The notes under the pieces: model-generated
The model's input: the letters and a program-made list of their open reading frames with translations, nothing else
What the model was told of the DNA's origin: nothing
The model's database searches: none
Assembly (NCBI GenBank): GCA_027482905.1
Contig: JAIXVP010000241.1
Span: forward strand, 1 to 44,294
DNA: 44,294 nucleotides
From: Opitutaceae bacterium
Lineage (GTDB): Bacteria > Verrucomicrobiota > Verrucomicrobiia > Opitutales > Opitutaceae
Reading direction: 5' to 3'
Shown here: piece after piece, positions 17,601 to 25,057 of the stretch
Position numbering within the stretch: the stretch's first letter is position 1
How the letters are laid out: the number at the start of each line of letters is the position of its first letter
Translations under genes and position numbers: made by a program

Positions 17601-19592
17601 GGCGCTTACGGTCACGACATGCGGGCCGTCGAGGAGCGGGTCGTCTATGAGCGTGACAGGAAAGGTGACGCTTGTCTGGCCGGCGGGCAAAAGCACGGAG
17701 GCGGGCACGACGAGCTTGGCCGGAGAGGAACTGGCGAGGCTGAAAACCAGATCGGTTTCGCGGGAGGCGGAAATGCCGAGGCTGGCGGAGAAAGGTGCGG
17801 CCGACTCCGACACGGATGCGGGCAGCGCCAAGGTGGGGACGACGATGGCGTTCGTGGTTATCGCGATATCGTCGATGGCGATCCCATCGGAGGGTGCGGC
17901 GGCGTCGCCGTAGCGGTTGAAACGAATGAGAAAGGCATCGTTGTAGGACCAGCCCCGACCCGCCACGACAGGATCGAGCGCGACCGTGAATTGCTGCCAC
18001 GTGCTGGTCAGCGCGGGGCTGCGCAGCGCTTGCGCTTCATACCAAGTGATCCCGTCGGGACTGACCGCCACGCCGTCGAAATCGGCTCCGGTGTTGAAGG
18101 GATTGGTCGAGGGGGCGTGGGCGCCTTCGTTCAGGCTCTTGGCCCAAAACGAAAGCGTCACGCCGCCGCGACCGGCGAGAGCGCAGGAGAAAGTCGCCTC
18201 GTTGCGCGAGAAGCCCCCCGAGCCGCTTGAGTCGAGCACGAGGCAGCGCGTGCCGGATCGGGCGCCTTGGTCGGAACGAATCTGGGAGCGTTGGTTGTTG
18301 GTGCCGGTGAGAGTCCAGGCGGGGGAAAGTGCGCTCGCTTCAAAATCCTCCGAGAATGGCGCGATCACCGGAGGCGGGGTGGCGGGGGCGACCACGAATG
18401 CGTTGCTATCCCCGATCACGGAGGAGGCGTCGGGAACGGCCCTGAGTTGCACGCCGCCGCCAGAGGTGGCAATTGAGACGGGTCCGGTCCAGACTCCGTT
18501 GATAAGCGTGACGGAGGCGGGGCGCATCGGCACGGTTTGCTGGCCGGTGAATCTGGTCACGGGATGCGCGTTGCTGACGGAGCCGGAAGCAAATGCGAAT
18601 GGATCCGCGCCGCTTGACGATGTGTAGGAAACGATGGCGCGAGCCAGGTTGGGAGAGGCGTAGACGTTGCAGGTGGTGACGATGCTCGTATTTCGAAAGC
18701 TGAAGTCCACGAGGAGGCTGCTGGTCCCGTCGTAATCGAAAGGCGTGGAGAAAGAGAAGGTCAGCCACCCGGCGCTCTGGATGACCGCGCTGGATGCTAG
18801 GACGGTGGTCCATCCGGAGTTATCGAACAGACCGTCAGCAAGACCGGTGCGAGAGCTGTGCTTCAGGCGGATTGACCACTGCTGATAAGTGCGGGCGGCA
18901 CTGATGGAGGACGCGACATTTAGGGAGAGCCCTGTGAGCCGGCGAGTGCCGCCGAGCTGGTCGGGGGTGTAGAGAACCTGCTGGCGACCCGTCAGTCCGT
19001 TGTTTCCCGCGAAAGGAAACGGGGACTGGGTGCTTGAAAGGGTGCCTATTTGCGCGAGGGGTTGGGGGACTAGGGCGGAGAGCGTGACCGCACTCGAATA
19101 GAAGGGGAGTTCGTTGCCCGCCGCGTCTTTTGCACGAAGCGTGACCGTAAACGGCACGTTCGCCGCTTGCGGTGATGCGACGGAGTTCCACGCGAGCGCG
19201 GCAAAAGGTCCCGTGACCAAGGAAGAGGGCGTGCTCGTGCCGGTGACCCCGGCGTTGTCGTCGACGGCGAGCGTGGCGGATGCAGAGAAAGCGGTTGGGG
19301 TGATGGAACCGATCCAGACGCCGTTCTCCCAACCGGAGGTGGTAATGGGCGAGGAGAGCGTGGTGTCGACCGCGGCGATGGATAGCGGTTGGCTGTAACC
19401 GGTGACAAGTGCGCCTGTATCGTCGACGGCTCGCAGGTTTACCTCACCCACTTGGCCTCGAACGAGGGCAGTAGGGAGCGAATCAAACGACAACCCTCGG
19501 AGCGCCGTCTCAGCGAAAGCCGGTGGGATAAGAAACAGATACGCGAGACCAAGTAGCGCAAAAATCGTTCGACCAAAAAACCAAGAAGACAT
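11625..19592 (-). CDS. Giant secreted RCC1-repeat protein with Calx-beta, BACON-like and Ig-like domains
   Basis: 2655 aa from the ATG at 19592, which begins a good signal peptide (MSSWFFGRTIFALLGL ... PPAFAE); the reading frame stays open 21 codons further upstream without a signal-like start. Approximate order: beta module with STPFDYDGTSSLLVDF at 200-330; MAM-like domain 410-580 (FSEDFEASALSPAW ... GIAIDDIAI); three Calx-beta-like repeats 585-890; a second FDYDG module 1040-1180; two BACON-like domains 1267-1480; Ig-like domain 1480-1567; first RCC1 block 1569-1900 (GxNxxGQLGDGSTxxRSxPV); two Ig-like domains 1910-2084; second RCC1 block 2086-2424; Ig-like domain 2427-2514. It ends with a Ca-binding type DSDMDGLPD segment, LLEYATGLSP and RRFIRLEV. 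RCC1 blocks normally fold as beta-propellers, so two are predicted. A surface or extracellular binding role is inferred. It converges on the gene pair at 771-10878. Confidence 0.88.
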   Translation of the reverse strand: MSSWFFGRTIFALLGLAYLFLIPPAFAETALRGLSFDSLPTALVRGQVGEVNLRAVDDTGALVTGYSQPLSIAAVDTTLSSPITTSGWENGVWIGSITPTAFSASATLAVDDNAGVTGTSTPSSLVTGPFAALAWNSVASPQAANVPFTVTLRAKDAAGNELPFYSSAVTLSALVPQPLAQIGTLSSTQSPFPFAGNNGLTGRQQVLYTPDQLGGTRRLTGLSLNVASSISAARTYQQWSIRLKHSSRTGLADGLFDNSGWTTVLASSAVIQSAGWLTFSFSTPFDYDGTSSLLVDFSFRNTSIVTTCNVYASPNLARAIVSYTSSSGADPFAFASGSVSNAHPVTRFTGQQTVPMRPASVTLINGVWTGPVSIATSGGGVQLRAVPDASSVIGDSNAFVVAPATPPPVIAPFSEDFEASALSPAWTLTGTNNQRSQIRSDQGARSGTRCLVLDSSGSGGFSRNEATFSCALAGRGGVTLSFWAKSLNEGAHAPSTNPFNTGADFDGVAVSPDGITWYEAQALRSPALTSTWQQFTVALDPVVAGRGWSYNDAFLIRFNRYGDAAAPSDGIAIDDIAITTNAIVVPTLALPASVSESAAPFSASLGISASRETDLVFSLASSSPAKLVVPASVLLPAGQTSVTFPVTLIDDPLLDGPHVVTVSATPPAGSGIASGASSLRVEDDDIPSLGLSLASASVPENGATTATLTLGAPAAVPVTVAFASSDATAATVPASLVLNAGQTKTTFTVTPVNDTKIDGAQTTILTATLGGANASAILTVTDNENTNLTFSSLSTPTEGVGGTGYVNISGTLPAPLVVSLASSNPAQLYVPASVTIPPGATSASFSLTAVDDSETDGPAVVTITASAEGFVSVSGNTTAYDDDLHHFAFEVIPAQVANRSFSATLLALTIDNRPARQSSSRRVYLNAGTASVSLPLTPVATYVYRSTSSVSLANLLIGAVASGVTLRADDLSGHSGVSNAFDVGVGPLESFSVSGLASPQVADAPAPVVITARDAYGNTIPSFSDTVNLTAGPAFTTTGAGTNTSANPAYGYNYTQQRTQVIYPSSDIGPAGRLVSLALNFVSVPGSPLQNWTIRVKHTSGFANTAWDSSGWTVVHQSNANFAENTPGWIEFPFSTPFDYDGVSPLLVDFSYNNTATTGSTQGIVRAEGSSLISYSTLYGFAIGGTDPLTWEGTPPSPSSHWDRPTLRFARATPVAIAPTTTAAFTAGAWSGNVTFNTPSASPVTLQASRDGFAGQGNPFTISSASRVSVAPSDVFSVSDDYRAIFTSWSREYTITNTGAVAASWTATPPATWLSVLPASGSLEPGASAIVTVRLTAAASTLASGTYAADLPFTVDGSVALARRVELLVRPSGELLVTPVSGFSASGAVGGPLSPASFTWTLSNPGDASINWTIATSAPWLVFSSASGSLDAQTSTTVTVTFASDANAQGVGAHSETLVFTNTVNGRGNINLPATLTLRGGIPPQIVAQPAGTTTSYLNNAALTVTTTGDEPIAYQWYRGTSGDISAPVVGATGPTLVTLPLATNHRYWVRARSFAGSADSNDAEIVILPEPLNLVAVGLNAYGEFGDGTANHCSIPGHVASDVVQVASGSGHLALIQADGSLWTVGANDEGQLGDGSTTHRSTPVHVASSVVQIVCGETFTLFRKTDGTLWGTGSSAYGQLGLRPGRFTAPVQLATNVAHAAAGTDFILFITNDGQLWGMGRNSEGQLGDGSTNDRSSPVLIATGVAHAAAGRAHGVFVSAQGVVWNMGSNFNRQFGTTAPTSSAATTPVAGASDVLRAYARHDHGFHLKRDGSAWAMGTNASGQLGTGSSNYPPIAVQVATNVAQITCGKNHTLFVKNDGAVLAAGVNTFGQFANGSSSETPALSPILVATGVASASASDTGSFLLGRKPSFPVSPVSTAVLPGGTATLSSPATGPGPLAYQWYAGASGNTANPVSGATMPTFTTPALSTAATYWVRAANTHGSADGPSHQVVVCTPPLLISQPVDQSLAVRGHAAFNVTAQGGALSYQWYEGNAGDTSHPVVGATGATFITPYLTTGRAYWAQITNLAGSVNSRTTNATISGSGGYKLLAAGLNASGQLGDGTTADRASPYLLANNVVQVSTGYIHSLFLRSDHTLWALGDNTDGRLGDGTTTSRSTAVQIAADVVQIAAGSGHSAFLKADGSLWTTGRNSYGQLGTGDTIGRLGPVQVATEVSSVAASGERTRFVKKDGSLWSFGRIYTRDNLNVNAYSLLPVPIASGVAMLCPEADFFVKLDGTLWGMGDNYYGQIGNGFQIEVQPCPVKVADNVRGVTASFINTLILKLNGDLFVTGVNWYGQFGNPASNNLYTSPTLLHTGIQNAAAGYEHNFFLKATGDLQAAGSNSSGQFGTGSVFSTNQPIASTIAPGVVAVSSTYRHTLYLQTSSPYITASAASVFITAGRSVALTVQAGPTDISYQWYRGASGDTSVPLAGATSASYTTPSLYASASYWVRVANSLGSASSLAALVTVWPDSDMDGLPDTWESAQGLEPASATGDNGALGDPDGDGLANLLEYATGLSPRARNNSPLSVSVGLHPTTGARHLVVAYRRLTTPGTFAAVLTTSDNLSAWAPLDYVPDQLSVIPDADGLAETVTVRLNPALGSGRRFIRLEVSAR

Positions 19593-20642
19593 ATTGAGCA
19601 CTTTGGTATCAGGGGATTTGATAGATAGAGATGCGTAGCCCGTGAACCAGCCCATTTACCAACTGATGGTGGTTAATAGTCTGCGACTAGGCGGCCACGA
19701 ACAGCAAGTTATCGATGCTCGAAGGATACATGGGGGGCTCAGTGAGCGTGGCGGAGATGGTCGTCGCGGACCGGGAGCGGATACTTCCGGGGTCGGCGAG
19801 GGCCATGCAATCGATGGTGGGTTTTCAATACGCGACCTGCCTGGCTTCTCCTCCGTATTTGGGAACAGATGAATTTGGCCAGTCCGTCTGAACCGTATCC
19901 CTTTCGCTCTGGTTTAGCATAGAGGCGTTTTCGGCTCGGTTTTCAACCCGCATCAAAGGACTGGTCTTTGGCCAGCCGCTCCTCGTCCCAGCGTGAGCCG
20001 CGTCGCCAACAACCGATCCCGAGGTCTGGCGCCTAGACCCGCCACACCGGATTGCGGGGCTTCCGCCTAAAATTCAAAATCAGCCGACAGTATAATCCGC
20101 CGCAGGCATCTTTTTTGATGGGAAACCCAATTGGTGGAACCGCCAGCCAGTCCGTGACTGACCTCGTGGCTTGCGGTGCTTCGACGTCCCCGGTCCGGGC
20201 GCGCGCGACGCGAAGCCAATACCTCCCGAACCTACGTATCGCTCGCAGCGGCTTCCGCGTCGGGCGCTCCGCGCCAATGCGCTTTCCGGGCTTACACGTC
20301 CGGAATCGGTTTCAGCCCTTAACTCAACCCGTAGCCTGAGCGGGATCTCGCGAATCACAGGAAATCGTCATTCCTGTTTTGCCACGAATGGGTCAGGCGG
20401 CGCCGCCCGTTTTGAAGTGCTTCAGCTTCGGTTCAACCGGGATTCCGTTCCTGTCCCGGGGTCAATCGCGTCAGGTGTTAACCGGAATGGTCCTTGCCGC
20501 ATCAACGACGTGCACCCGGAGAGGGAATGAAGCGGCCGGCGTGGCGAAAAGGCGATCGACTGGGTGCGGGAGACGACTCGCGATACTCGTGGTGTCCGGG
20601 TTGAAACGCCTTGGCCACCGTCGCTCGGAAAGTGCGTCGACG
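19593..20642. other. About 1 kb with no recognisable gene
   Basis: No open frame in this stretch has a credible protein family, signal peptide or codon pattern. It is less GC-rich in its first half than the neighbouring genes. Small hairpins occur (for example CAGTC-CGT-GACTG near 20150), and a TATAAT hexamer lies near 20090 without a good -35 partner. It separates the start of the RCC1 gene from the end of the sigma-factor operon. It may be a decayed gene region, but no parent gene can be named. Confidence 0.4.
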
Positions 20643-21083
20643 TTATTCGGCCATAAGGGCGCCGTCGTCCAAGCCGAGACGGGTCAGGCGCTCGCGCGCA
20701 TTTCGGCGGAATTCGTCTCGTTGGGCGGGGCTGAGTTGGCGGGCGATGGCGACGTAGCCTTCGCGGGCGATGAGCCGGACTTCTTCGCGGGTCTTTTCGC
20801 GCGTCGTTTTCAGGCGCGCGACGGAGGCGTCCAGGCTGCGGCGGACGGCGGCCGATTGGGCGGGATCGAGCGCGAGTTCGCGTTCCAGGCGAGCGTGCAG
20901 GCGATCGGCGCCGCGTTCGATCAGGGCGCCCTGGCCGGTGGCGGCGGCGGCGAGGGTTTTGCGCACGATCCGGCCGACCACGGCGCCGGTGAGGACGGCG
21001 CCGACCCCGAGGCCGGCGAAGAAGAGCGCGGCGGCGGCCGCCCAGATTTTCCAACGCGCGGGGGCAGGGGAGGGAGGAGTCAT
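20643..21083 (-). CDS. Single-TM Spy/CnrX-like periplasmic stress sensor
   Basis: 146 aa. A cytoplasmic stub (MTPPSPAPARWK) is followed by one membrane segment at about 12-38 (IWAAAAALFFAGLGVGAVLTG) and an Arg/Glu-rich helical domain with two LxPAQ motifs (LDPAQSAAVRRSL and LSPAQRDEFRRN). This resembles the LTXXQ/heavy-metal-resistance family (Spy, CpxP, CnrX), whose members sense or buffer envelope stress in the periplasm. The start is fixed by an ATGA overlap with the upstream candidate anti-sigma gene. A longer open frame covers the gene, but its upstream part runs across the genes encoded in other frames. The position third after sigma and anti-sigma genes supports a sensor role; metal or stress specificity cannot be read from the sequence. 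Confidence 0.72.
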   Translation of the reverse strand: MTPPSPAPARWKIWAAAAALFFAGLGVGAVLTGAVVGRIVRKTLAAAATGQGALIERGADRLHARLERELALDPAQSAAVRRSLDASVARLKTTREKTREEVRLIAREGYVAIARQLSPAQRDEFRRNARERLTRLGLDDGALMAE

Positions 21084-21391
21084 GAGGCGATCTCCCAAAG
21101 CGGGCCGGTCAACGCTATGATTTCGTCGAAGGCGTGCAGTTCGGCGACGATCTGCCGGGCGGCGAGCCCGCCGAGGAGCAGGGCGCAGGCGGCGGAGGCG
21201 GCGAGGGCGCGGAGGGAGCCGAAGCGGTCGGCGAAGGCGTCCGTCCAGCGCGGTGCGGCGGTCTCGCCGGCGAACGCGAGCCTGGCTGCGTGCAGCAACG
21301 GGCCGGGGTCGCGGGCGGCCGGTCGGTCGGCGCGGGCGGCGGCGAGTCGAGCAGGATCGAGGGGGGCGGCGCAGGGCGGGGGAGTTTTCAT
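21080..21391 (-). CDS. Small single-TM protein, candidate anti-sigma factor
   Basis: 103 aa. The N-terminal half (about 1-62) is Ala/Arg/Pro-rich and soluble; one membrane segment lies at about 63-82 (ALAASAACALLLGGLAARQI), and a short tail follows. No zinc-binding HxxxCxxC motif of the ZAS anti-sigma fold is present. The anti-sigma role therefore rests on context: the start overlaps the stop of an ECF sigma gene (ATGA), and the stop overlaps the start of a Spy/CnrX-like gene (ATGA). This matches sigma, anti-sigma and periplasmic-sensor sets such as cnrH-cnrY-cnrX in arrangement, although the order and sequences differ. Confidence 0.62.
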   Translation of the reverse strand: MKTPPPCAAPLDPARLAAARADRPAARDPGPLLHAARLAFAGETAAPRWTDAFADRFGSLRALAASAACALLLGGLAARQIVAELHAFDEIIALTGPLWEIAS

Positions 21392-22002
21392 GGTGAAGGT
21401 GGGTTTTCGAGGAGGGCGCGAAGGCGTTGGCGGGCGCGGAAGGCGCGGAGGCGGGCGAGCGGGGCGGGCCAGCCGAGCTGACGGCCGATGGTGGCGAAGT
21501 CCCAGCCTTCGAGGTGGTGGAGGGTAAGCACGGTGCGGTCGTCGGGCGGGAGGTGGGCGAGGAGGTTTTTGAATTCCTCGGCGGCGGCGCGGGCGGCGGG
21601 ATCGGGCGCGGGGTCGACGGGCTCGAGGGGCGGGGTGGATTCGCCGGAGGCGGCCTGGGCGGGCTCGGCGGTCCAGCGGCGGCGGGTGGCTTCTCGGCGG
21701 TGGTGGTCGCGGCCGACGTTGACGGCGATGCGGCGCAGCCAGTGGACAAAGGGCTGGTCGGGTCGCCAGCGGGGCAGGCCGCGCAGGACGCGGAGGAAGG
21801 TTTCCTGCACGAGGTCGTCGAGCTCGGCGGGCTGGCGGGCGAAGCGCCAGAGCAGGCGGGAGAGCTCGGGGTGGTGGCGGCGGAGGAGCCGGTCGAGGTC
21901 GGCGCCCCGACCGGCTTGGGCGGCGGCGACCAAGGCCTCGTCGGAGGGCTCGTCGTCGGACTCAAGAGCCGGATCGGTCGGGGGGCGGGCGGTATCCTCC
22001 AT
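21388..22002 (-). CDS. ECF-type RNA polymerase sigma-70 factor
   Basis: 204 aa. Region 2 is clear: RHHPELSRLLWRFARQPAEL, then DDLVQETFLRVLRGLP, then WLRRIAVNVGRDHHRR. A Pro/Ala-rich linker follows, and region 4 (LPPDDRTVLTLHHLEGWDFA ... IGRQLG) forms the -35-binding helix-turn-helix. The ATG at 22002 is preferred over a TTG ten codons upstream. The factor probably redirects RNA polymerase to envelope-stress promoters, including its own, and is probably held by the product of the overlapping downstream gene. The Thr-rich secreted protein gene ends 70 bases upstream on the same strand and may belong to the same transcript or regulon. Confidence 0.9.
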   Translation of the reverse strand: MEDTARPPTDPALESDDEPSDEALVAAAQAGRGADLDRLLRRHHPELSRLLWRFARQPAELDDLVQETFLRVLRGLPRWRPDQPFVHWLRRIAVNVGRDHHRREATRRRWTAEPAQAASGESTPPLEPVDPAPDPAARAAAEEFKNLLAHLPPDDRTVLTLHHLEGWDFATIGRQLGWPAPLARLRAFRARQRLRALLENPPSP

Positions 22003-22072
22003 GCGGTGCGGAGACGGCTGGAGGATGGACAAAGAACGCGGACGCGGGCGAGTTTTTGCCGTTGGCGGCAGG

Positions 22073-22699
22073 CTACTCGCCGGGGGGCGGAGGGGTGCGG
22101 GTGACGGTGCGGGTCGCGGCGGCGCCGGTCTCGGTTTTGGTCACTTCGGTCTGCGCGGTGGCGGTGCCGCCGTCGGGGCCGGTGCGGACGGCGGTGCGGT
22201 TGGCGCCGGTGTCGGTTTTGGCGGTGCTGATCTGGGAGGAGGCGGTCTTGCCGTCCGAGCGGATGGCGGAGCGGGTGGTGGCGCGGCCGGCGTCGGTCTT
22301 GGTCGTGGCGCCCTCGTAGGTGCCGGTGGTGCCGTTGGCGCGGGCGTAAGTGCCGGAAGAGGTGCCGGTGCCCGGGGCGGTGCGGGTGTAGGTGCCGTCG
22401 CGTCCCGAGGTGGCGCCGCTTGGGCGGGTGGTCGAGGTGGACACGGTGCCGGACTGGGTGGCGGGGTCCCAGCTGCGTCGGTAGGAGTGGTCGAGGGTGC
22501 CGCCGGCGGGGTTGGTCAGGGTGGCGTCGCGTTCGACGTTGCCGCGTTCGCGTTTGGCGGTGGTTTCGGCGGAACCGCCGCGGGCGCCCTTGGCGGAGCG
22601 GGCGCGTTCCCGGGCGGAGGCTTCGGGGGCGAGGGCGAGGGTGAGCAGGGCGGCAAGCCCGAGGAGGGTGAGGGAGCGGGAGCGGAGGGGAGGGCGCAT
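22073..22699 (-). CDS. Secreted Thr/Ala/Gly-rich low-complexity repeat protein
   Basis: 208 aa. A signal peptide (MRPPLRSRSLTLLGLAALLT ... ASA) precedes a basic segment rich in Arg/Lys. After that come degenerate Thr-rich repeats; the clearest are about 27-30 residues long and each begins near a TKTDAG, KTDTGA or KTETGA motif. It ends TRTPPPPGE. There are no Cys residues and no catalytic motif. The composition suggests an extended, secreted or surface-bound protein. The family is not recognised. It lies just upstream of the ECF sigma gene on the same strand and could be part of that stress regulon. Confidence 0.6.
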   Translation of the reverse strand: MRPPLRSRSLTLLGLAALLTLALAPEASARERARSAKGARGGSAETTAKRERGNVERDATLTNPAGGTLDHSYRRSWDPATQSGTVSTSTTRPSGATSGRDGTYTRTAPGTGTSSGTYARANGTTGTYEGATTKTDAGRATTRSAIRSDGKTASSQISTAKTDTGANRTAVRTGPDGGTATAQTEVTKTETGAAATRTVTRTPPPPGE

Positions 22700-22811
22700 G
22701 GCGTTCAGGTGGGTTACGCCTCATCAAACGCGCAGAACGGGAAAACGTTTCACCGCGCGCGAAGTTTTTCCCCGGGGTCGCGAAGCCGGCTCGCCCGTGC
22801 TCGGGCCGTGC

Positions 22812-25055
22812 TCAGGCTTGCTCGGCGAAGAGGCGGGCGACGGCGGCGCGGAATTCGCCGATCGCGAAAGGTTTGCTCAGGTGGGTGAGGCGGTTCGCGC
22901 GCAGGAATTCCTGAAAGGTGTCGTTGATCACGTCGCCGGTCATGAACAACATGCGCCGGGCGGGGGCCGGGTCCCGGGCGGCGAGGTGTTCGTGGAGGCG
23001 GATGCCGTTCAGACCGGGCATTTTCCAGTCGGACACGATCAGGTCGTATTTTTCGCGGGCGAGCAGGTCGAGCGCGGCCTGGCCGCCCTCGGCGACGTCG
23101 ACCCGATGGCCCTCCTGGCGGAGCAGCTCGGCGGCGAGTTCAAGAATCCAGGGCTCGTCGTCGACCACGAGGATGCGGCGGCCCACGGCGGCGGCGGGGA
23201 ACGGAGAGGCGGTGGCGGCCCGGATCGCGGAGGCGACGCCGTGCTGGGCGGGATCGGCGGCGGGCAGGCTGATGATGAAGGTAGCACCGCGGCCGAACTC
23301 GCTGCGGGCGGAGATGAGACCCCCGTGTTCCTGCATGATGCCATAGGAAAGGCTAAGGCCGAGACCGGTGCCTTTGCCGACGGGTTTGGTGGTGAAAAAG
23401 GGGTCGAAAAGCTTCGCGAGATGTTCCGGGCGGATGCCGGGGCCGTTGTCCTCGAACTCGATCTCGACCGTGGTGCCGACGACGCGGGTGCGGATGGTCA
23501 GGAGGCCCTCGCGTTGCAGGGGCTCCATGGCCTGGCGGGCGTTGCCGAGGATATTGATGAACACCTGCTGCAGTTGGTGGGCGTCGCCGACGATGGGGGG
23601 CAGCGCCGGGGCGAAGTTTCGCTCCACCGTGACATTCCCGGTGCGAAGGTCGTAGGCCATGATCTCGAGCACCTCGTCGATGACCGGGTGGAGGAGCACG
23701 AGTTTGCGTTCGGGCGGGTGCTGGCGGGCGAACGCCAGAAGGCTCTGCACGATCTTGTGGCAGCGGTGGGCGCTTTGGGCGATGCGGTCGAGGTGGGCGC
23801 GCGTGCGTTCGTCGACGCCGCCTCCCTGGAGCAGCTCGGCGAAGCCGACCACGGAGGTGAGCGGATTGTTCAACTCGTGGGCGACCCCGGCGACGAACTG
23901 GCCGACGGCGGAGAGTTTTTCGCTCTGGATGAGCTGGTGCTGGGTGTTGCGGACCATCTGCATGGCGCGCTCCAGCTCGGCCCGGGAGGCCTGGAGGTGG
24001 GCGGTCATGCGGTTGAACTCCTCGGCGAGGTCGCCGCACTCGTCGTTCGAGAAGCGTTCGATGCGGTGGGAGAAATCGCCGCGACCGATGGCTTCCGCAC
24101 CGTCGCGCAGTTCACGGAGCGGGCGGGTGAGGCGGCGGATGATCAACCACACGGCGACGGAGCCGAGGGCGATGCCGAGCGCGCCCAGGGCGACGAGGGT
24201 GAAGCGGGTCCGCGCGAGCTCGACCAGGCGCCACTCGTAGTTGGAAAACAGGACGAAGCGCAGCCCCTCTCCGGGATGATCGACGCCGTAGTCGCCGGCG
24301 AGGCCGAGAAAGTGCTCGCCGTTGATGAGGGTGAGCATGGCGTCGTCGCCCGGAGGGGCGGGGGCGCGGGCGAGCGCGAGCGCGGCGTTTTCGGTGCGGA
24401 CGCTGCGCAGCGAGGAGGCGGCGACGCCGTCTGCGCCCAGCAGGAGGACCTCGGTGCGGGGTGGTTTGAGCGCGAGCAGCGCGGCTTCGCCGATGCGCAC
24501 GGCGACGAGCAGCACGCCCGCCGGTCCCCGCTCCGGCACGACGACGGGCAGCGCGACCACGTCGTAAGCCCGGTTGCCGACGCACACGACGGCGGAGGAC
24601 GGTTCGCCGGCGCGGGCGGCGGCGATGGAGGCGGACGAGGCTTTGACGAGGGCGTCCAGCGGCAGGGACGGGTCGCGGCGGGCGGCGACCGGCGGGCTGT
24701 CGTCGGTGTGAAGCTGGGCGAGGAGTTCGGTGTCGTCCGCCAGTTCGTCGAGCAGGTCGCGCAGGAAGGCGCGGGTGGTGGCGTCGTCGCCGAGGCGGGC
24801 GACGTTTTGAAAGCGGGAATCGTTGAGAAGATTGCGATTTCTGGTGGCCAGCGCCTTGGCGCGGTTGGCGAGGGATTTGAGCAGAAAATCCCGGGAGGTG
24901 GAGAGGGCGGCCTCGGCCTCGGCGCGGGTCTGGTCGCTGATCCGCCGGTCGACGATCCAGAGGGTGAAGGCGGGCAGGAGGATGAGCAGGGCGAGCACCG
25001 GCGCCATGACCTTGGTCTGAAGACCGATGCGGACGCGGCGCGGCGGGGAGGCCAT
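22812..25055 (-). CDS. Hybrid sensor histidine kinase with periplasmic Cache-like domain and C-terminal receiver
   Basis: 747 aa. TM1 at about 13-33, a periplasmic region of about 240 residues that looks Cache-like, TM2 at about 275-300, HAMP to about 350, and HisKA with the phospho-acceptor His393 ([16 protein letters not shown]). HATPase_c spans about 500-605 with N box [11 protein letters not shown]1 DNGPGI, F box FDPFFTTKP and G2 GTGLGLSL. A receiver domain runs from about 628 to the end ([10 protein letters not shown]), with phospho-Asp676 in SDWKMPG. It should autophosphorylate and pass phosphate to its own receiver; no DNA-binding output domain is encoded here. The start lies two bases after the cupredoxin stop, so the kinase is the third gene of the porin-cupredoxin-kinase operon. 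Confidence 0.9.
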   Translation of the reverse strand: MASPPRRVRIGLQTKVMAPVLALLILLPAFTLWIVDRRISDQTRAEAEAALSTSRDFLLKSLANRAKALATRNRNLLNDSRFQNVARLGDDATTRAFLRDLLDELADDTELLAQLHTDDSPPVAARRDPSLPLDALVKASSASIAAARAGEPSSAVVCVGNRAYDVVALPVVVPERGPAGVLLVAVRIGEAALLALKPPRTEVLLLGADGVAASSLRSVRTENAALALARAPAPPGDDAMLTLINGEHFLGLAGDYGVDHPGEGLRFVLFSNYEWRLVELARTRFTLVALGALGIALGSVAVWLIIRRLTRPLRELRDGAEAIGRGDFSHRIERFSNDECGDLAEEFNRMTAHLQASRAELERAMQMVRNTQHQLIQSEKLSAVGQFVAGVAHELNNPLTSVVGFAELLQGGGVDERTRAHLDRIAQSAHRCHKIVQSLLAFARQHPPERKLVLLHPVIDEVLEIMAYDLRTGNVTVERNFAPALPPIVGDAHQLQQVFINILGNARQAMEPLQREGLLTIRTRVVGTTVEIEFEDNGPGIRPEHLAKLFDPFFTTKPVGKGTGLGLSLSYGIMQEHGGLISARSEFGRGATFIISLPAADPAQHGVASAIRAATASPFPAAAVGRRILVVDDEPWILELAAELLRQEGHRVDVAEGGQAALDLLAREKYDLIVSDWKMPGLNGIRLHEHLAARDPAPARRMLFMTGDVINDTFQEFLRANRLTHLSKPFAIGEFRAAVARLFAEQA

Positions 25056-25057
25056 GA

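Noticed and set aside
20643-22727. 694-aa open frame on the minus strand
   Set aside because: Only its last 146 codons (from 21083) are a real gene. The rest is Arg/Pro-rich out-of-frame reading across the sigma, candidate anti-sigma and Thr-rich protein genes.
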